Source of the DNA: Flavobacterium galactosidilyticum
Lineage (GTDB): Bacteria > Bacteroidota > Bacteroidia > Flavobacteriales > Flavobacteriaceae
Direction: 5' to 3'
Assembly: GCF_020911945.1 (NCBI RefSeq)
Contig: NZ_CP087135.1
Span: 682,001-746,000 of the forward strand
Length of the DNA stretch: 64,000 nucleotides
Shown: piece after piece, positions 43,923-51,958 of the stretch
Numbering within the stretch: the stretch's first letter is position 1
Layout: each line of letters begins with the position of its first letter
Translations under genes and position numbers: made by a program
The notes under the pieces: model-generated
Database searches by the model: none
Told to the model about the DNA's origin: nothing
What the model saw: only the letters and a program-made list of their open reading frames with translations

Positions 43923-46900
43923 TTAATGTCCCCCATTGGTGGTATCAACCTTTTTGCCATCCTTATATTTAACAATATAAGCTTTTTTTATACCCTTAGC
44001 TATTATTCTGTTTTGTGCAGCTTTAGCTTCCTTTTTCGAATTGTATTTACCCGAAATATACCGAATTCTATCATTGGATAAAAATTCATAAAACACTGGT
44101 TTAAAATTTGAAAAGTACTTCGAATGTACGTAATTTTTGAATACTCCTATCTGAACGCTATAAAAGAGCCCTTGCTGATCAGATATCTTTTCGAAAGAAG
44201 TATTTCCCCTATTATTGATTTGCTCCTCTGTTTTAATTAAAATATCTTCCTTACTCTCGTCTCCTTTTTTTATGTTAGTTAGCGCAGCTGCTTTAATTTT
44301 TTTGCCAAATTGATAAGTAACTACTGAGGCTCCATTGATACCTCTTAATGAAAGAGTATTCTTAGCGATAAGCGCTCTTTCATAAGTTCTAAAAAACCCA
44401 TAATAATACTCTACATTGCCATTAGGTAAATCTTCATAAAAAACTAGATCTAGATTTTTAAATTCTTTTTGCATGGAATGATCCTTATAAACCCCAAGCT
44501 GAATGCTGTAAAAAAGCTCCTCTGTATCAGTAACACCTTCGATCCGCTTTCCTATTACTCTTTCAGAAAGTATACCTTTATTTGTTTGTAAAATAGCTTC
44601 AGGAATAATCGTTTCTGTTTTATTTTCTATAAGTTCTTCGACTTCTTTGGTTTGTAAATTAGCGTCAGAAATAATCGTTTTTATTTCATCAACCAATTCT
44701 GTTACGCTGAGATTAAAATCCAGTCCTTCGACTATTGCTCCGTCTTCTGAAATTTCTATCGTCGCTTCATGTGCTTTTGGTAAAGCTTGATAATTCAACT
44801 TTTTTAATTGCTTCTCGTCAATACGCACTAAATATTTCCCAGGTTTTAGTCCTAAATAACTAAAATAACCATCAGATTCACTCAATATTTCAGTAACTTT
44901 CTTACCCTTGGAGTCATATATTTGAACCGTAACTCGGCCTAATCCTTTATTAGCATTCTCTTTATTTAAATAAACGGTACCATTTACTTCACCCAAAGAA
45001 ATAATAGGTACAAATACCCGCTTATATTGGTTAGGATCAACTAAAACCTGATAGCTCTTGTGCTTAAATTTCCAAGATATATTTTGCAAATCGGTATCTG
45101 AAAACTCAACATTATAGTTAACAAAAGAATTCAAATCTGACACCCGAACAATGGAATCTTTTGCACTTATTACAGCAGTACCGCCCGATACCCTAACTGA
45201 AGACAAAAGCACCATTTTTTCATCCTTGTCAAATTTACCATTTTGATTAAGATCTAGGAAAGGATAAAACAAAATACCTCCTTTTCCTAAGGCTGAATTA
45301 TTACCGCTATGAACATAATTATTATCGCCACCAAAAGCAAAACTCCCTTGCGCATTTTCTGAAAAACTTAAGCTTTTATTAGTATAATAAGATGATACTC
45401 CCGTACGTGCATAAGACAAATCATATCTAAAATTCAAAAAGACAGCATCAGTTTTGGATACAATGCTTCTTTCATAAGAAGCTGAAAAATACATCTTGGA
45501 AACCCTCTTTTCAATTTCAGCCCTATATCTGGTAAACATGCTATTACTCAAATTATATTCTACTGATGGTCGCAAGACTAGTCCATTAAACAAGCGATAA
45601 GACAATGATAAATTGTTTATCATAAATGGTGAATTATTCCCAATCCAATTCACTAAGGTTGATGAATTGACACTCAATTGCCTATAATAAGTCGAAAAAA
45701 CGAAATCGATCTGATTGAAATTAAAAGAGTCGTAAACAAATTGACTAAAATTTAACTTAGAAAATCCTGAAAAATGATTTATTTTAAAAGGCACAGATAT
45801 TCTAATTTTCCTTTCTTCAAGCGCATTAAAACGTGTTGCCAATTGTCCTTTGACGTATTTTGTGTAGTCCAATTCTAGGAATGCACTTTTTGTAAAATAA
45901 TAATCCAACAATCCTTTCATCTTCACATCGTGAGCGTACTCTAAATTCATAACCAATTGGCTAAAAGGCTGGAAAGCTGCTTTTGCAAAAGGAATAAAAG
46001 GACGATTTGATATACTTGACAAATATTCTACTCCTCCGCCAAGAGTTAAAAAACGATTCACGCCGTAATTAAAATTCCCCTGTCCATAACGACTCCCGTT
46101 TTCATCTTGCAAGACACCTGCTGACATACTATATTCCAATGTTTTAGCTGGTATAAAAGTATAAGGTGTGTTTATGATGCGTTCTTCCGTTCGCTCTTCA
46201 CCAAGCGGTCCATAGAATTTTAGCTTTAAAGTAGTGTATCCATAAACAATAGGAACACTAAAAACATATAAACCAGATGCATCAGCGGCAGTATAATCTA
46301 CCAAAACATCGTTTATGTAAAGTTCTACTGTCCAATTAGGCTCTGTATAATCATTAATAGTATAGCTTCCACTTGCTTTGCGAACAGTATTAGGCGAATT
46401 ATTAATTGTTGCTCCAACTACGGGTGCTTCCAAAAAAGCAATACTTTGGTTGTATATTTTACCTACTTGAGCTTGTTTTATAAGTTTTTTATCATTGTCA
46501 ATCCAACGCCAACTGTATTGAAGCTGACGATTGTCAAACTGGTATTTATCGTTATAATTTATTGAAATATTGGCTTCTCCAAAAAGCAATTCGCTTCCAA
46601 CACCCACAATCACATTATTGGTTGAGGTATTATTCACCGTTTGATTTGAATTAAATCCCCAATCCAGCATACCAAACTTAAATAAATGGTAGTTACGGGG
46701 AATTATGGTGTCAACGACGATTTCCTGTCCTTGTAATTTTGAAATACTATTTCTAGCGTTTTCAATGCGCAATTGTTTTACATAAGGCAACTCAAAACTG
46801 GATACTAATTTTGCTGAAAGTGATCGAGGATTGAATGTTAAAATCAATCCAAATGCCTCAGATAAAACCGATGCCGCTATGTACTTAATGCCAGTTTCTT

Positions 46901-47294
46901 CCAATAATCCGTTTGTCGAATGAATCGTATTATTGCCTACTTTAATTTGTTTTGTATCATAATCAATAGAATACGACTTTTTTTCATTCTCAATAAATCC
47001 TTCTAAAGTATTTCCTTTAGTACTCTCATTACACATTATTTTAAGATGTGTAAATACCTCCATTACATTAACAAAAAGTAAATTAGAATCTGTAATGATG
47101 GCATTGGTTTCAAAACTCCACTTACCATCCACTTGGATTTCAATAGGAACTTCTTCAAAAGAAGAAAATAAGGCTAGTTTTTGATCCACTGAATTCCCTT
47201 GTGCACTAGTTGGAATAGCAGCGAAAACTGTAAATAAGACGTATAACCCTATAAAGCGAAAATTATAACCAAAAATACAATCAGAAATCTTCAT
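43923..47294 (-). CDS. Usher-like outer-membrane protein with C-terminal SPOR repeats
   Basis: This protein has about 1123 residues from the ATG at 47294. An upstream TTG at 47330 would overlap the previous gene. A signal peptide comes first. Residues about 45-175 resemble usher N-terminal domains (LLFVNVMEVFTHL, DTKQIKVGN, IAASVLSEAFGLILTF). About 200-680 reads as amphipathic barrel strands. Within it, residues 305-376 look like the usher plug (GSYTINDYTEPNWTVELYIN, YVFSVPIVYGYTTLKLKFYG). Residues 680-695 carry an EF-hand-like DLNQNGKFDKDE and 772-863 a CNA-B/SdrD-like fold. Two SPOR-like repeats end the protein (LFYSIQLGVYKD near 928, LFYSVQIGVFKN near 1043). It probably exports the DUF4402 subunits and may bind peptidoglycan. 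Assignment rests on layout and context. Confidence 0.72.
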   Translation of the reverse strand: MKISDCIFGYNFRFIGLYVLFTVFAAIPTSAQGNSVDQKLALFSSFEEVPIEIQVDGKWSFETNAIITDSNLLFVNVMEVFTHLKIMCNESTKGNTLEGFIENEKKSYSIDYDTKQIKVGNNTIHSTNGLLEETGIKYIAASVLSEAFGLILTFNPRSLSAKLVSSFELPYVKQLRIENARNSISKLQGQEIVVDTIIPRNYHLFKFGMLDWGFNSNQTVNNTSTNNVIVGVGSELLFGEANISINYNDKYQFDNRQLQYSWRWIDNDKKLIKQAQVGKIYNQSIAFLEAPVVGATINNSPNTVRKASGSYTINDYTEPNWTVELYINDVLVDYTAADASGLYVFSVPIVYGYTTLKLKFYGPLGEERTEERIINTPYTFIPAKTLEYSMSAGVLQDENGSRYGQGNFNYGVNRFLTLGGGVEYLSSISNRPFIPFAKAAFQPFSQLVMNLEYAHDVKMKGLLDYYFTKSAFLELDYTKYVKGQLATRFNALEERKIRISVPFKINHFSGFSKLNFSQFVYDSFNFNQIDFVFSTYYRQLSVNSSTLVNWIGNNSPFMINNLSLSYRLFNGLVLRPSVEYNLSNSMFTRYRAEIEKRVSKMYFSASYERSIVSKTDAVFLNFRYDLSYARTGVSSYYTNKSLSFSENAQGSFAFGGDNNYVHSGNNSALGKGGILFYPFLDLNQNGKFDKDEKMVLLSSVRVSGGTAVISAKDSIVRVSDLNSFVNYNVEFSDTDLQNISWKFKHKSYQVLVDPNQYKRVFVPIISLGEVNGTVYLNKENANKGLGRVTVQIYDSKGKKVTEILSESDGYFSYLGLKPGKYLVRIDEKQLKKLNYQALPKAHEATIEISEDGAIVEGLDFNLSVTELVDEIKTIISDANLQTKEVEELIENKTETIIPEAILQTNKGILSERVIGKRIEGVTDTEELFYSIQLGVYKDHSMQKEFKNLDLVFYEDLPNGNVEYYYGFFRTYERALIAKNTLSLRGINGASVVTYQFGKKIKAAALTNIKKGDESKEDILIKTEEQINNRGNTSFEKISDQQGLFYSVQIGVFKNYVHSKYFSNFKPVFYEFLSNDRIRYISGKYNSKKEAKAAQNRIIAKGIKKAYIVKYKDGKKVDTTNGGH

Positions 47295-47316
47295 TTTTTT
47301 TTGCTTATCGCTATTA

Positions 47317-47829
47317 TTATTCTTGAGCAAAAGTCAAATCAAAATTACCCGAATAGGTACCCTTAGCTGCTCCGGCTGGTACGTTAAGCGTACCTCCAAC
47401 TCGTAATGTTGTTATGAAATTACAATTGTTGTTTACAGGGAAACTTGAGCCGCTTGGCCCCTTTTCGGTTGAACCAATAGATAGAACTAGCGGAGGGCCT
47501 ACTCCATTCCTTAAAGTTGTAGTTGGGTTATAACTTATTATAATATTTCTGCCCTGACATAGTTTTACCTCAAAAATAGCAGGCTTAACGGTAGAGCCAG
47601 AAATTGCAATAATACCTCCTGTTGTAGTTCTGTTTCCTTGATAATCTACAGTTATAGTGCCACCTGAGCCCGTATCATAAAAAACACCAAAATCAATAGG
47701 TTGAGTAGACTGTACGGTTATTTTTCTTTCAGGAAGTGCGGGCTGAGCATAAGAAATACTTATAACCAATAAGAAAACTGATAATAAAAACAGTCTTTTT
47801 TGTTTGCTATTTAAATCTAATATTTTCAA
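47317..47829 (-). CDS. DUF4402-like subunit with two cysteines, possible minor or tip pilin
   Basis: This 170-residue exported protein has a signal peptide (RLFLLSVFLLVISISYAQ). The beta-rich mature part resembles DUF4402 (QPIDFGVFYDTGSGGTITVD, NVPAGAAKGTYSGNFDLTF). Unlike the two other subunits it lacks the Ala-Ser/Thr alternating N-terminal strand, and it has two cysteines (KLCQGR, NNNCNF) that could form a disulfide. That would suit a subunit at the end of a fibre or an initiator next to the usher. Start is TTG, with no in-frame ATG before the signal. It sits 18 bases after the chaperone gene and 22 bases before the usher ATG. Confidence 0.7.
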   Translation of the reverse strand: MKILDLNSKQKRLFLLSVFLLVISISYAQPALPERKITVQSTQPIDFGVFYDTGSGGTITVDYQGNRTTTGGIIAISGSTVKPAIFEVKLCQGRNIIISYNPTTTLRNGVGPPLVLSIGSTEKGPSGSSFPVNNNCNFITTLRVGGTLNVPAGAAKGTYSGNFDLTFAQE

Positions 47830-47847
47830 CTGTAAAAAATTATACTT

Positions 47848-48702
47848 TTATAAATCCAATTCTTTTTCTGCAAGAACTGCTTTGTCTTCATTCTCTGTAT
47901 AAATAACCTTAAATTTTCCACCTTCAAAGTTAATGTCCTTAGGTTTTTGCAAGGCTATTGTATTTCTTCGTAAAGTTCCAGGTGTATAGACACCTATACC
48001 CTTAATTTTTCCCACTTCATACGATTTGTTTTGTGGAGAAATATAATTGACCGTAATATCGCCATAACTTGACATATTTCCTATTCGATTGATATCAAAA
48101 TGTAGAAAAGCACCCAAATCCTTTTTATTTTCATAGTGCAATCCAGAAAGTGTAATCGAAGTATTCGATTCGCCCTTACGAATGATATTGGCAATTGAAA
48201 TACCAAAAACAGCCTCTATCTTTACCGATAATCCGGCAGCTTTATCTATACTTTCCTCTTGTCCAAGAGGCTTTGTAGTTTTAACGGCACGAAAATAAAG
48301 ATGCGATCGATATTCGCCAACTTGAAGTTTATTGCTATTAATCAGTTGTACTTTGACGGTTTGGGATTCGTTAGGCGCTAAAGTGACCTGTCTTGGATAC
48401 ACTCTCAAATAAGGAGTTGCAAATTGCTGTCCTAAGTCAGGGACTGTGATTTCTTCAAAATTACCCAATTCAGTCATTCTAAATTCTACAAATGACATAT
48501 TGTACACAGCGGTATCTTTACCAGTGTTTGCAAGATTGATCTGCTGAATTCTGTTTTTTTCTTCAAAAACAACTCTTTTCGGAAATATAACTAAATCTCC
48601 CTGAGCCATTATTATATTTGTTGAAGTATTGCAAAGCAATAAAATTAAAAAAAATCTTAGACCTTGCTTATTTAGCAAACAGTTTTTTATAGTAACATTC
48701 AT
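47848..48702 (-). CDS. PapD-like periplasmic pilus chaperone
   Basis: This 284-residue exported protein has a signal peptide (FFLILLLCNTSTNIIMAQG). The N-terminal Ig-like domain carries the PapD-type features: GDLVIFPKRVVFEEKNRIQQINLANTG at the first strands (a long edge strand), PYLRVYPRQVTLAPNESQTVKVQL before the G1 strand, and EYRSHLYFRAV. A second Ig-like domain follows (about 160-284). The family folds pilin subunits by donor-strand complementation and delivers them to an usher. The operon places it between pilin-like genes and the usher-like gene, which supports this role. It is longer than typical PapD, as in the archaic chaperone groups. Confidence 0.78.
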   Translation of the reverse strand: MNVTIKNCLLNKQGLRFFLILLLCNTSTNIIMAQGDLVIFPKRVVFEEKNRIQQINLANTGKDTAVYNMSFVEFRMTELGNFEEITVPDLGQQFATPYLRVYPRQVTLAPNESQTVKVQLINSNKLQVGEYRSHLYFRAVKTTKPLGQEESIDKAAGLSVKIEAVFGISIANIIRKGESNTSITLSGLHYENKKDLGAFLHFDINRIGNMSSYGDITVNYISPQNKSYEVGKIKGIGVYTPGTLRRNTIALQKPKDINFEGGKFKVIYTENEDKAVLAEKELDL

Positions 48703-48835
48703 TTTATACCTATTCTATATGTGTATTTGTTCGGAATTCTTTGAAATAATCCCGATATTACATAAAAATAGCGTCATCTTAAATGAGCTATAGTGAATGT
48801 CCATCGCGATTACAAATTCCTTGCAAAGTAACCAA

Positions 48836-48874
48836 AAAAAAGCAAGTATCACTAAATGCGACACTTGCTTTTTT
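48836..48874 (-). terminator. Terminator between the second pilin gene and the chaperone gene
   Basis: AAAAAAGCAAGT (48836-48847) pairs perfectly with ACTTGCTTTTTT (48863-48874). On the minus strand it ends with a T-run and lies 20 bases past the pilin stop. It would reduce read-through into the chaperone-usher genes. Confidence 0.8.
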
Positions 48875-48893
48875 GTATAATGTTGTATAAAAT

Positions 48894-49403
48894 CTAGTTG
48901 TAGTTTACAATCACATTAAATCCCGCACTATTAGTGTACACGCCTGCAGGTTGAGATGCATTCAAATTTAATGTTGCACCTACACTAAAAGTTGCCGTTC
49001 CAGAAGCAAGTGTTTTAGTTGAATTACTTGTAAAAGTACTTACTTTCATATCTTTACCTACTGCACTAGCATTAGTTATCGTTATTGTGTCATCCGCAGG
49101 TAAAGTTAAAGCGTATGTATATGCTCCTTCTCCCGTAACCGTGAATTTTGCAGCTTCTACAGTACCCTTTGTAGCTGGAAGTGTCACACCGCCTCTTAAA
49201 CTTCTAACATTATCTGGTGCCAACACTACCGTACCTACAGTACCGTTTGTAGCTATATGACCAAAATTCATGTCTAGTGTTTTAGTTATTGCAATTGGCT
49301 TAACAATAGTTGCAGTTGCAGTTGCAGAAGCAGTAGATTGAGCGTTTGCGTTGTTTGAGAATGCTGCGATAGCTAGGATAGCTAATAATGTGATTTTTTT
49401 CAT
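48894..49403 (-). CDS. DUF4402 pilin-like subunit (second of two)
   Basis: This 169-residue exported protein has a signal peptide (MKKITLLAILAIAAFSNNANAQ). The mature N-terminus STASATATATIVKPIAI alternates small and hydrophobic residues like a donor strand. DUF4402 core motifs follow: LDMNFGHIATNGTVGTVVL, AAKFTVTGEGAYTYALTLP and a C-terminal PAGVYTNSAGFNVIVNYN. It is 169 residues long, as is the other subunit at 49921-50430, and shares most of these motifs with it. It probably polymerises as a fibre subunit, with no cysteines. It is followed directly by a terminator, so it forms its own transcription unit. Confidence 0.8.
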   Translation of the reverse strand: MKKITLLAILAIAAFSNNANAQSTASATATATIVKPIAITKTLDMNFGHIATNGTVGTVVLAPDNVRSLRGGVTLPATKGTVEAAKFTVTGEGAYTYALTLPADDTITITNASAVGKDMKVSTFTSNSTKTLASGTATFSVGATLNLNASQPAGVYTNSAGFNVIVNYN

Positions 49404-49728
49404 GGTTGTAGGTTTTTTTGTAATTTTTATTTGATTTGGGAATCGTTGTTTTTTTAATTCGAGTGCAAATTAATATCAAAAAAAACCTTGTGTAAAATAT
49501 TTTCGCCAACATGTCAAAATAGTCGTTGAAATACACAAACTCCTAAGTGAAGATATAAATTTCGTTCATTTCAACAGAAAAAAACAAGTCACAACAACCA
49601 ATTTCTACCCATCTAAAACGAAAAAGTGATAAAAAATCAATCGCAAAATATAAAAGGGCAGCAATAAAAGGAATAGCTTTTACAAATTAGTCACCAAAAT
49701 AGTTGTTGGCATTACTGTATGAAGAGAG

Positions 49729-49762
49729 AAAAAAAAGCAACTCTTAATTCATCACAAGAGTT
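49729..49762 (-). terminator. Terminator after the first pilin gene
   Basis: On the minus strand AACTCTT (49762-49756) pairs with AAGAGTT (49745-49739), followed by GC and a run of eight or nine T. It lies about 160 bases past the stop at 49921. The rest of the 517-base gap 49404-49920 shows no gene. Confidence 0.75.
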
Positions 49763-49920
49763 ACATGAATAAAAAAAAATGCTACTAGTTTTACAAGATA
49801 GTACTCAATTAAGATTTGAGACTTTGTAAAAAACTGTTTAGCATTTTAAAGCAATTTCGAGACTTTATTAATTTTAAAGAAGAGGAAAAAGTACAATAAC
49901 TTTGATTTAAGCTGAAATTA

Positions 49921-50430
49921 TCAATTATAATTAACAAGTATTTCGATTCCAGAACCCAAACTAGAATAGACTCCAACAGACTGACCAGCAACTACATGAA
50001 GCGTTGCTCCAAGATAAATTACCTCCTTACCATCTGCAAGAACTTTCGAGGCTGAGCTAGTAAAACCATTAATAATCATACTTTCGGCCCCATTGTAAAT
50101 TAGGTGATCACTAGTAGGCAAGATCAAATTATATGCAAAATCACCTTGACCTGTTATAGTGAAACCAGCCGCGCTTGCAGTTTTTGCCGAATCATTTGGA
50201 AGACTAATGTTAGAAGACCCCACTCTAACACCTTTACTATCTGCGCCCAAAACCAGAGTACCAATTGCACCGTTAGTAGTAAAGCTACCAAAATCAATAT
50301 CTGAATTTTTAATAATTTGTATCGGAGTTACTATAGTGGCTGAAGCCGACGCCGAAGCCTTGTTTTGAGCATTCATACTATTAAAAAAGCAAAATGCTAT
50401 AAAAACTTTCAATAGAGTATATATTTTCAT
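49921..50430 (-). CDS. DUF4402 pilin-like subunit (first of two)
   Basis: This 169-residue exported protein has a signal peptide (MKIYTLLKVFIAFCFFNSMNAQ). The mature N-terminus ASASASATIVTPIQI alternates Ala and Ser before hydrophobic residues, a candidate donor strand. The core DIDFGSFTTNGAIGTLVLG, AAGFTITGQGDFAYNLILP and C-terminal GVYSSLGSGIEILVNYN match DUF4402 and the paralogue next door. It has no cysteines. It is the most upstream gene of the pilus-like cluster and has its own terminator, so it may be separately controlled from its paralogue. Confidence 0.8.
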   Translation of the reverse strand: MKIYTLLKVFIAFCFFNSMNAQNKASASASATIVTPIQIIKNSDIDFGSFTTNGAIGTLVLGADSKGVRVGSSNISLPNDSAKTASAAGFTITGQGDFAYNLILPTSDHLIYNGAESMIINGFTSSASKVLADGKEVIYLGATLHVVAGQSVGVYSSLGSGIEILVNYN

Positions 50431-51267
50431 AAAAAATCGTATTTAAAAATATAGTATTTCTTAATCTTAAAAAAAATTGAATCTTGAATTTAAATCACAA
50501 CTGAAAATTATCAAAAAAAATTAAATGCTTAATTATTTAAGACAAGACTAAAATAGCAAATAAATCAGATTAAATGCAAATATAATCGACTAAATGCGTT
50601 TTTTAAAGAAATTAAATTAAATTTATAAAAAAATACCTACTAATTATAAAATTAATCAAAGATTAAGTATAAACTTCAGTTACGATATAATATTGAAAGT
50701 AAAAGAAATTGAAAGTTATACTATTTGGAACCTAATATTTCCAATTCTAGCTAAACAAGTAGCTCATTGCTAAAAAACATTCACTTTAGCGGCTAAGCGA
50801 CAGATTTTTGAATGCAAAAACAATAGCACTATACTATTTGTATGAAATAAGAAAACAAAGTAGACAAAAAACCTATCGTTTCCGAAAACGAAGTTGCTGG
50901 AAAACTAGAATAATATTTGAGTATAAAATTTTAAGGATTACTCACTGACTTAAACAACTACTAGACAATAGCCTAGCTACTAATAAAGCAGATGTAGATC
51001 GTGTGAAAACTACAAAGGGATCTCTAAATTGCTATTGGGAATATAACGGAATAAAAAAGTGATTACGAAGCGGATGTAAATTTAAAAAATAATTAGCCCT
51101 AATTTTTGCTATTCAAATGCCTTTCCCAAAGATCCAAAATTAATTGCAAATTTATTAGAAAAATCACTAAATGTAGGTATTGTACTGCAATCCAAATTCG
51201 ACTTACTTTGCTTTTACAAAAAATAATTGTTTTGTTAATTATTTACATTAATTAAATTAAGTTTAAG
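50431..51267. other. Gene-poor AT-rich stretch, possible decayed coding remnants
   Basis: No intact gene is seen. Short open runs without starts exist on the plus strand: about 50951-51052 and 51086-51226, the latter encoding FPKDPKLIANLLEKSLNVG. They have protein-like composition but are broken by stops and frame changes. They may be remnants of a lost gene. I cannot name a family. Confidence 0.3.
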
Positions 51268-51444
51268 ATGGTAATTGCTGAAAAATATAAGCAGGCGAGT
51301 AAGGAACTGATAAAAGTAATCCCTAAAAAGGAACGATATTTTTTTTATCTAGGTGCTTTTATTCTGCTTACTATCACTCTATCTGCAGTAATCTTGGTGT
51401 TAGTATTTTTAGAAGTTCCTAAGTTTTTAAACCACCAAGTTTAA
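51268..51444 (+). CDS. Small single-span membrane protein (58 residues), tentative
   Basis: ATG at 51268 opens a 58-codon frame ending TAA at 51444. The first 25 residues are basic and polar (EKYKQASKELIKVIPKKER). One strong membrane segment follows (about 27-49, GAFILLTITLSAVILVLVF), then a short tail PKFLNHQV. Positive-inside layout and a regular hydrophobic block argue that it is real, although no family is recognised and no promoter box is clear. It stands alone, between the pilus-like cluster and tRNA-Leu. Confidence 0.4.
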   Translation: MVIAEKYKQASKELIKVIPKKERYFFYLGAFILLTITLSAVILVLVFLEVPKFLNHQV

Positions 51445-51551
51445 CTATACAGTAAACATTTAATACAATCAGCACTACTATAAACTTAATTATATAACGA
51501 TTTTTACTTATTTTTTAAAAGCCACTGCTTTTGCAAAACACTCTAAAAAGC

Positions 51552-51585
51552 AAAAGCCTCTTAATCCAAAGATTAAGAGGCTTTT
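51552..51585 (-). terminator. Terminator after tRNA-Leu
   Basis: AAAAGCCTCTTAATC (51552-51566) pairs perfectly over 15 bp with GATTAAGAGGCTTTT (51571-51585). On the minus strand the stem is followed by a T-rich run. It begins four bases past the tRNA 3' end. Confidence 0.85.
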
Positions 51586-51588
51586 AAG

Positions 51589-51668
51589 TACCCGGAGCCG
51601 GAGTCGAACCGGCACGGTTTCCCACAGGTGTTTGAGACCAGCGCGTCTACCAATTCCGCCATCCGGGC
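51589..51668 (-). tRNA. tRNA-Leu, anticodon CAA
   Basis: The 80-nucleotide cloverleaf read on the minus strand has acceptor arm GCCCGGA with TCCGGGT (first pair G-U), a D arm with GCG/CGC, anticodon loop CTCAAAC (anticodon CAA), a long class II variable arm TGGGAAACCGT, and T arm GCCGG-TTCGACT-CCGGC. CCA is not encoded. Folding by eye gives one non-canonical T-T pair in the anticodon stem (CTGGT against ACCTG). Confidence 0.9.
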
Positions 51669-51830
51669 TTAGCAGACATGAAATAACAGCAGTTATTTCA
51701 ACGCAATAAAAGATGTGATTGTGTTTAAATCAACCATCAATTCCTTTAACACGGTGCAAATGTAAAAAATAATATTAAAAATTCAACTAAAAATACTTAA
51801 TTTTTTCCTTTCAGAGTTGAATAAATTTTA

Positions 51831-51838
51831 TAAATTTG
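51831..51838 (+). promoter_or_regulatory. -7 promoter box for prs, with a leader hairpin
   Basis: TAAATTTG matches TAnnTTTG and lies about 120 bases before the prs ATG. The leader would begin with a hairpin in which CCTCGG (51841-51846) pairs with CCGAGG (51875-51880). Confidence 0.45.
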
Positions 51839-51958
51839 CACCTCGGTAAAAACGAAACACACAACTAACTACACCCGAGGCAAATACATATTTGATGCTA
51901 CTAACAAATGTTACAGCTGAACTGTATGGAGCGCAGCGGAATAAAAACAACAAATTAA

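Noticed and set aside
50820-51230. Possible decayed transposase or phage remnant
   Set aside because: Open runs are short, lack starts and show no recognisable transposase or integrase motif.
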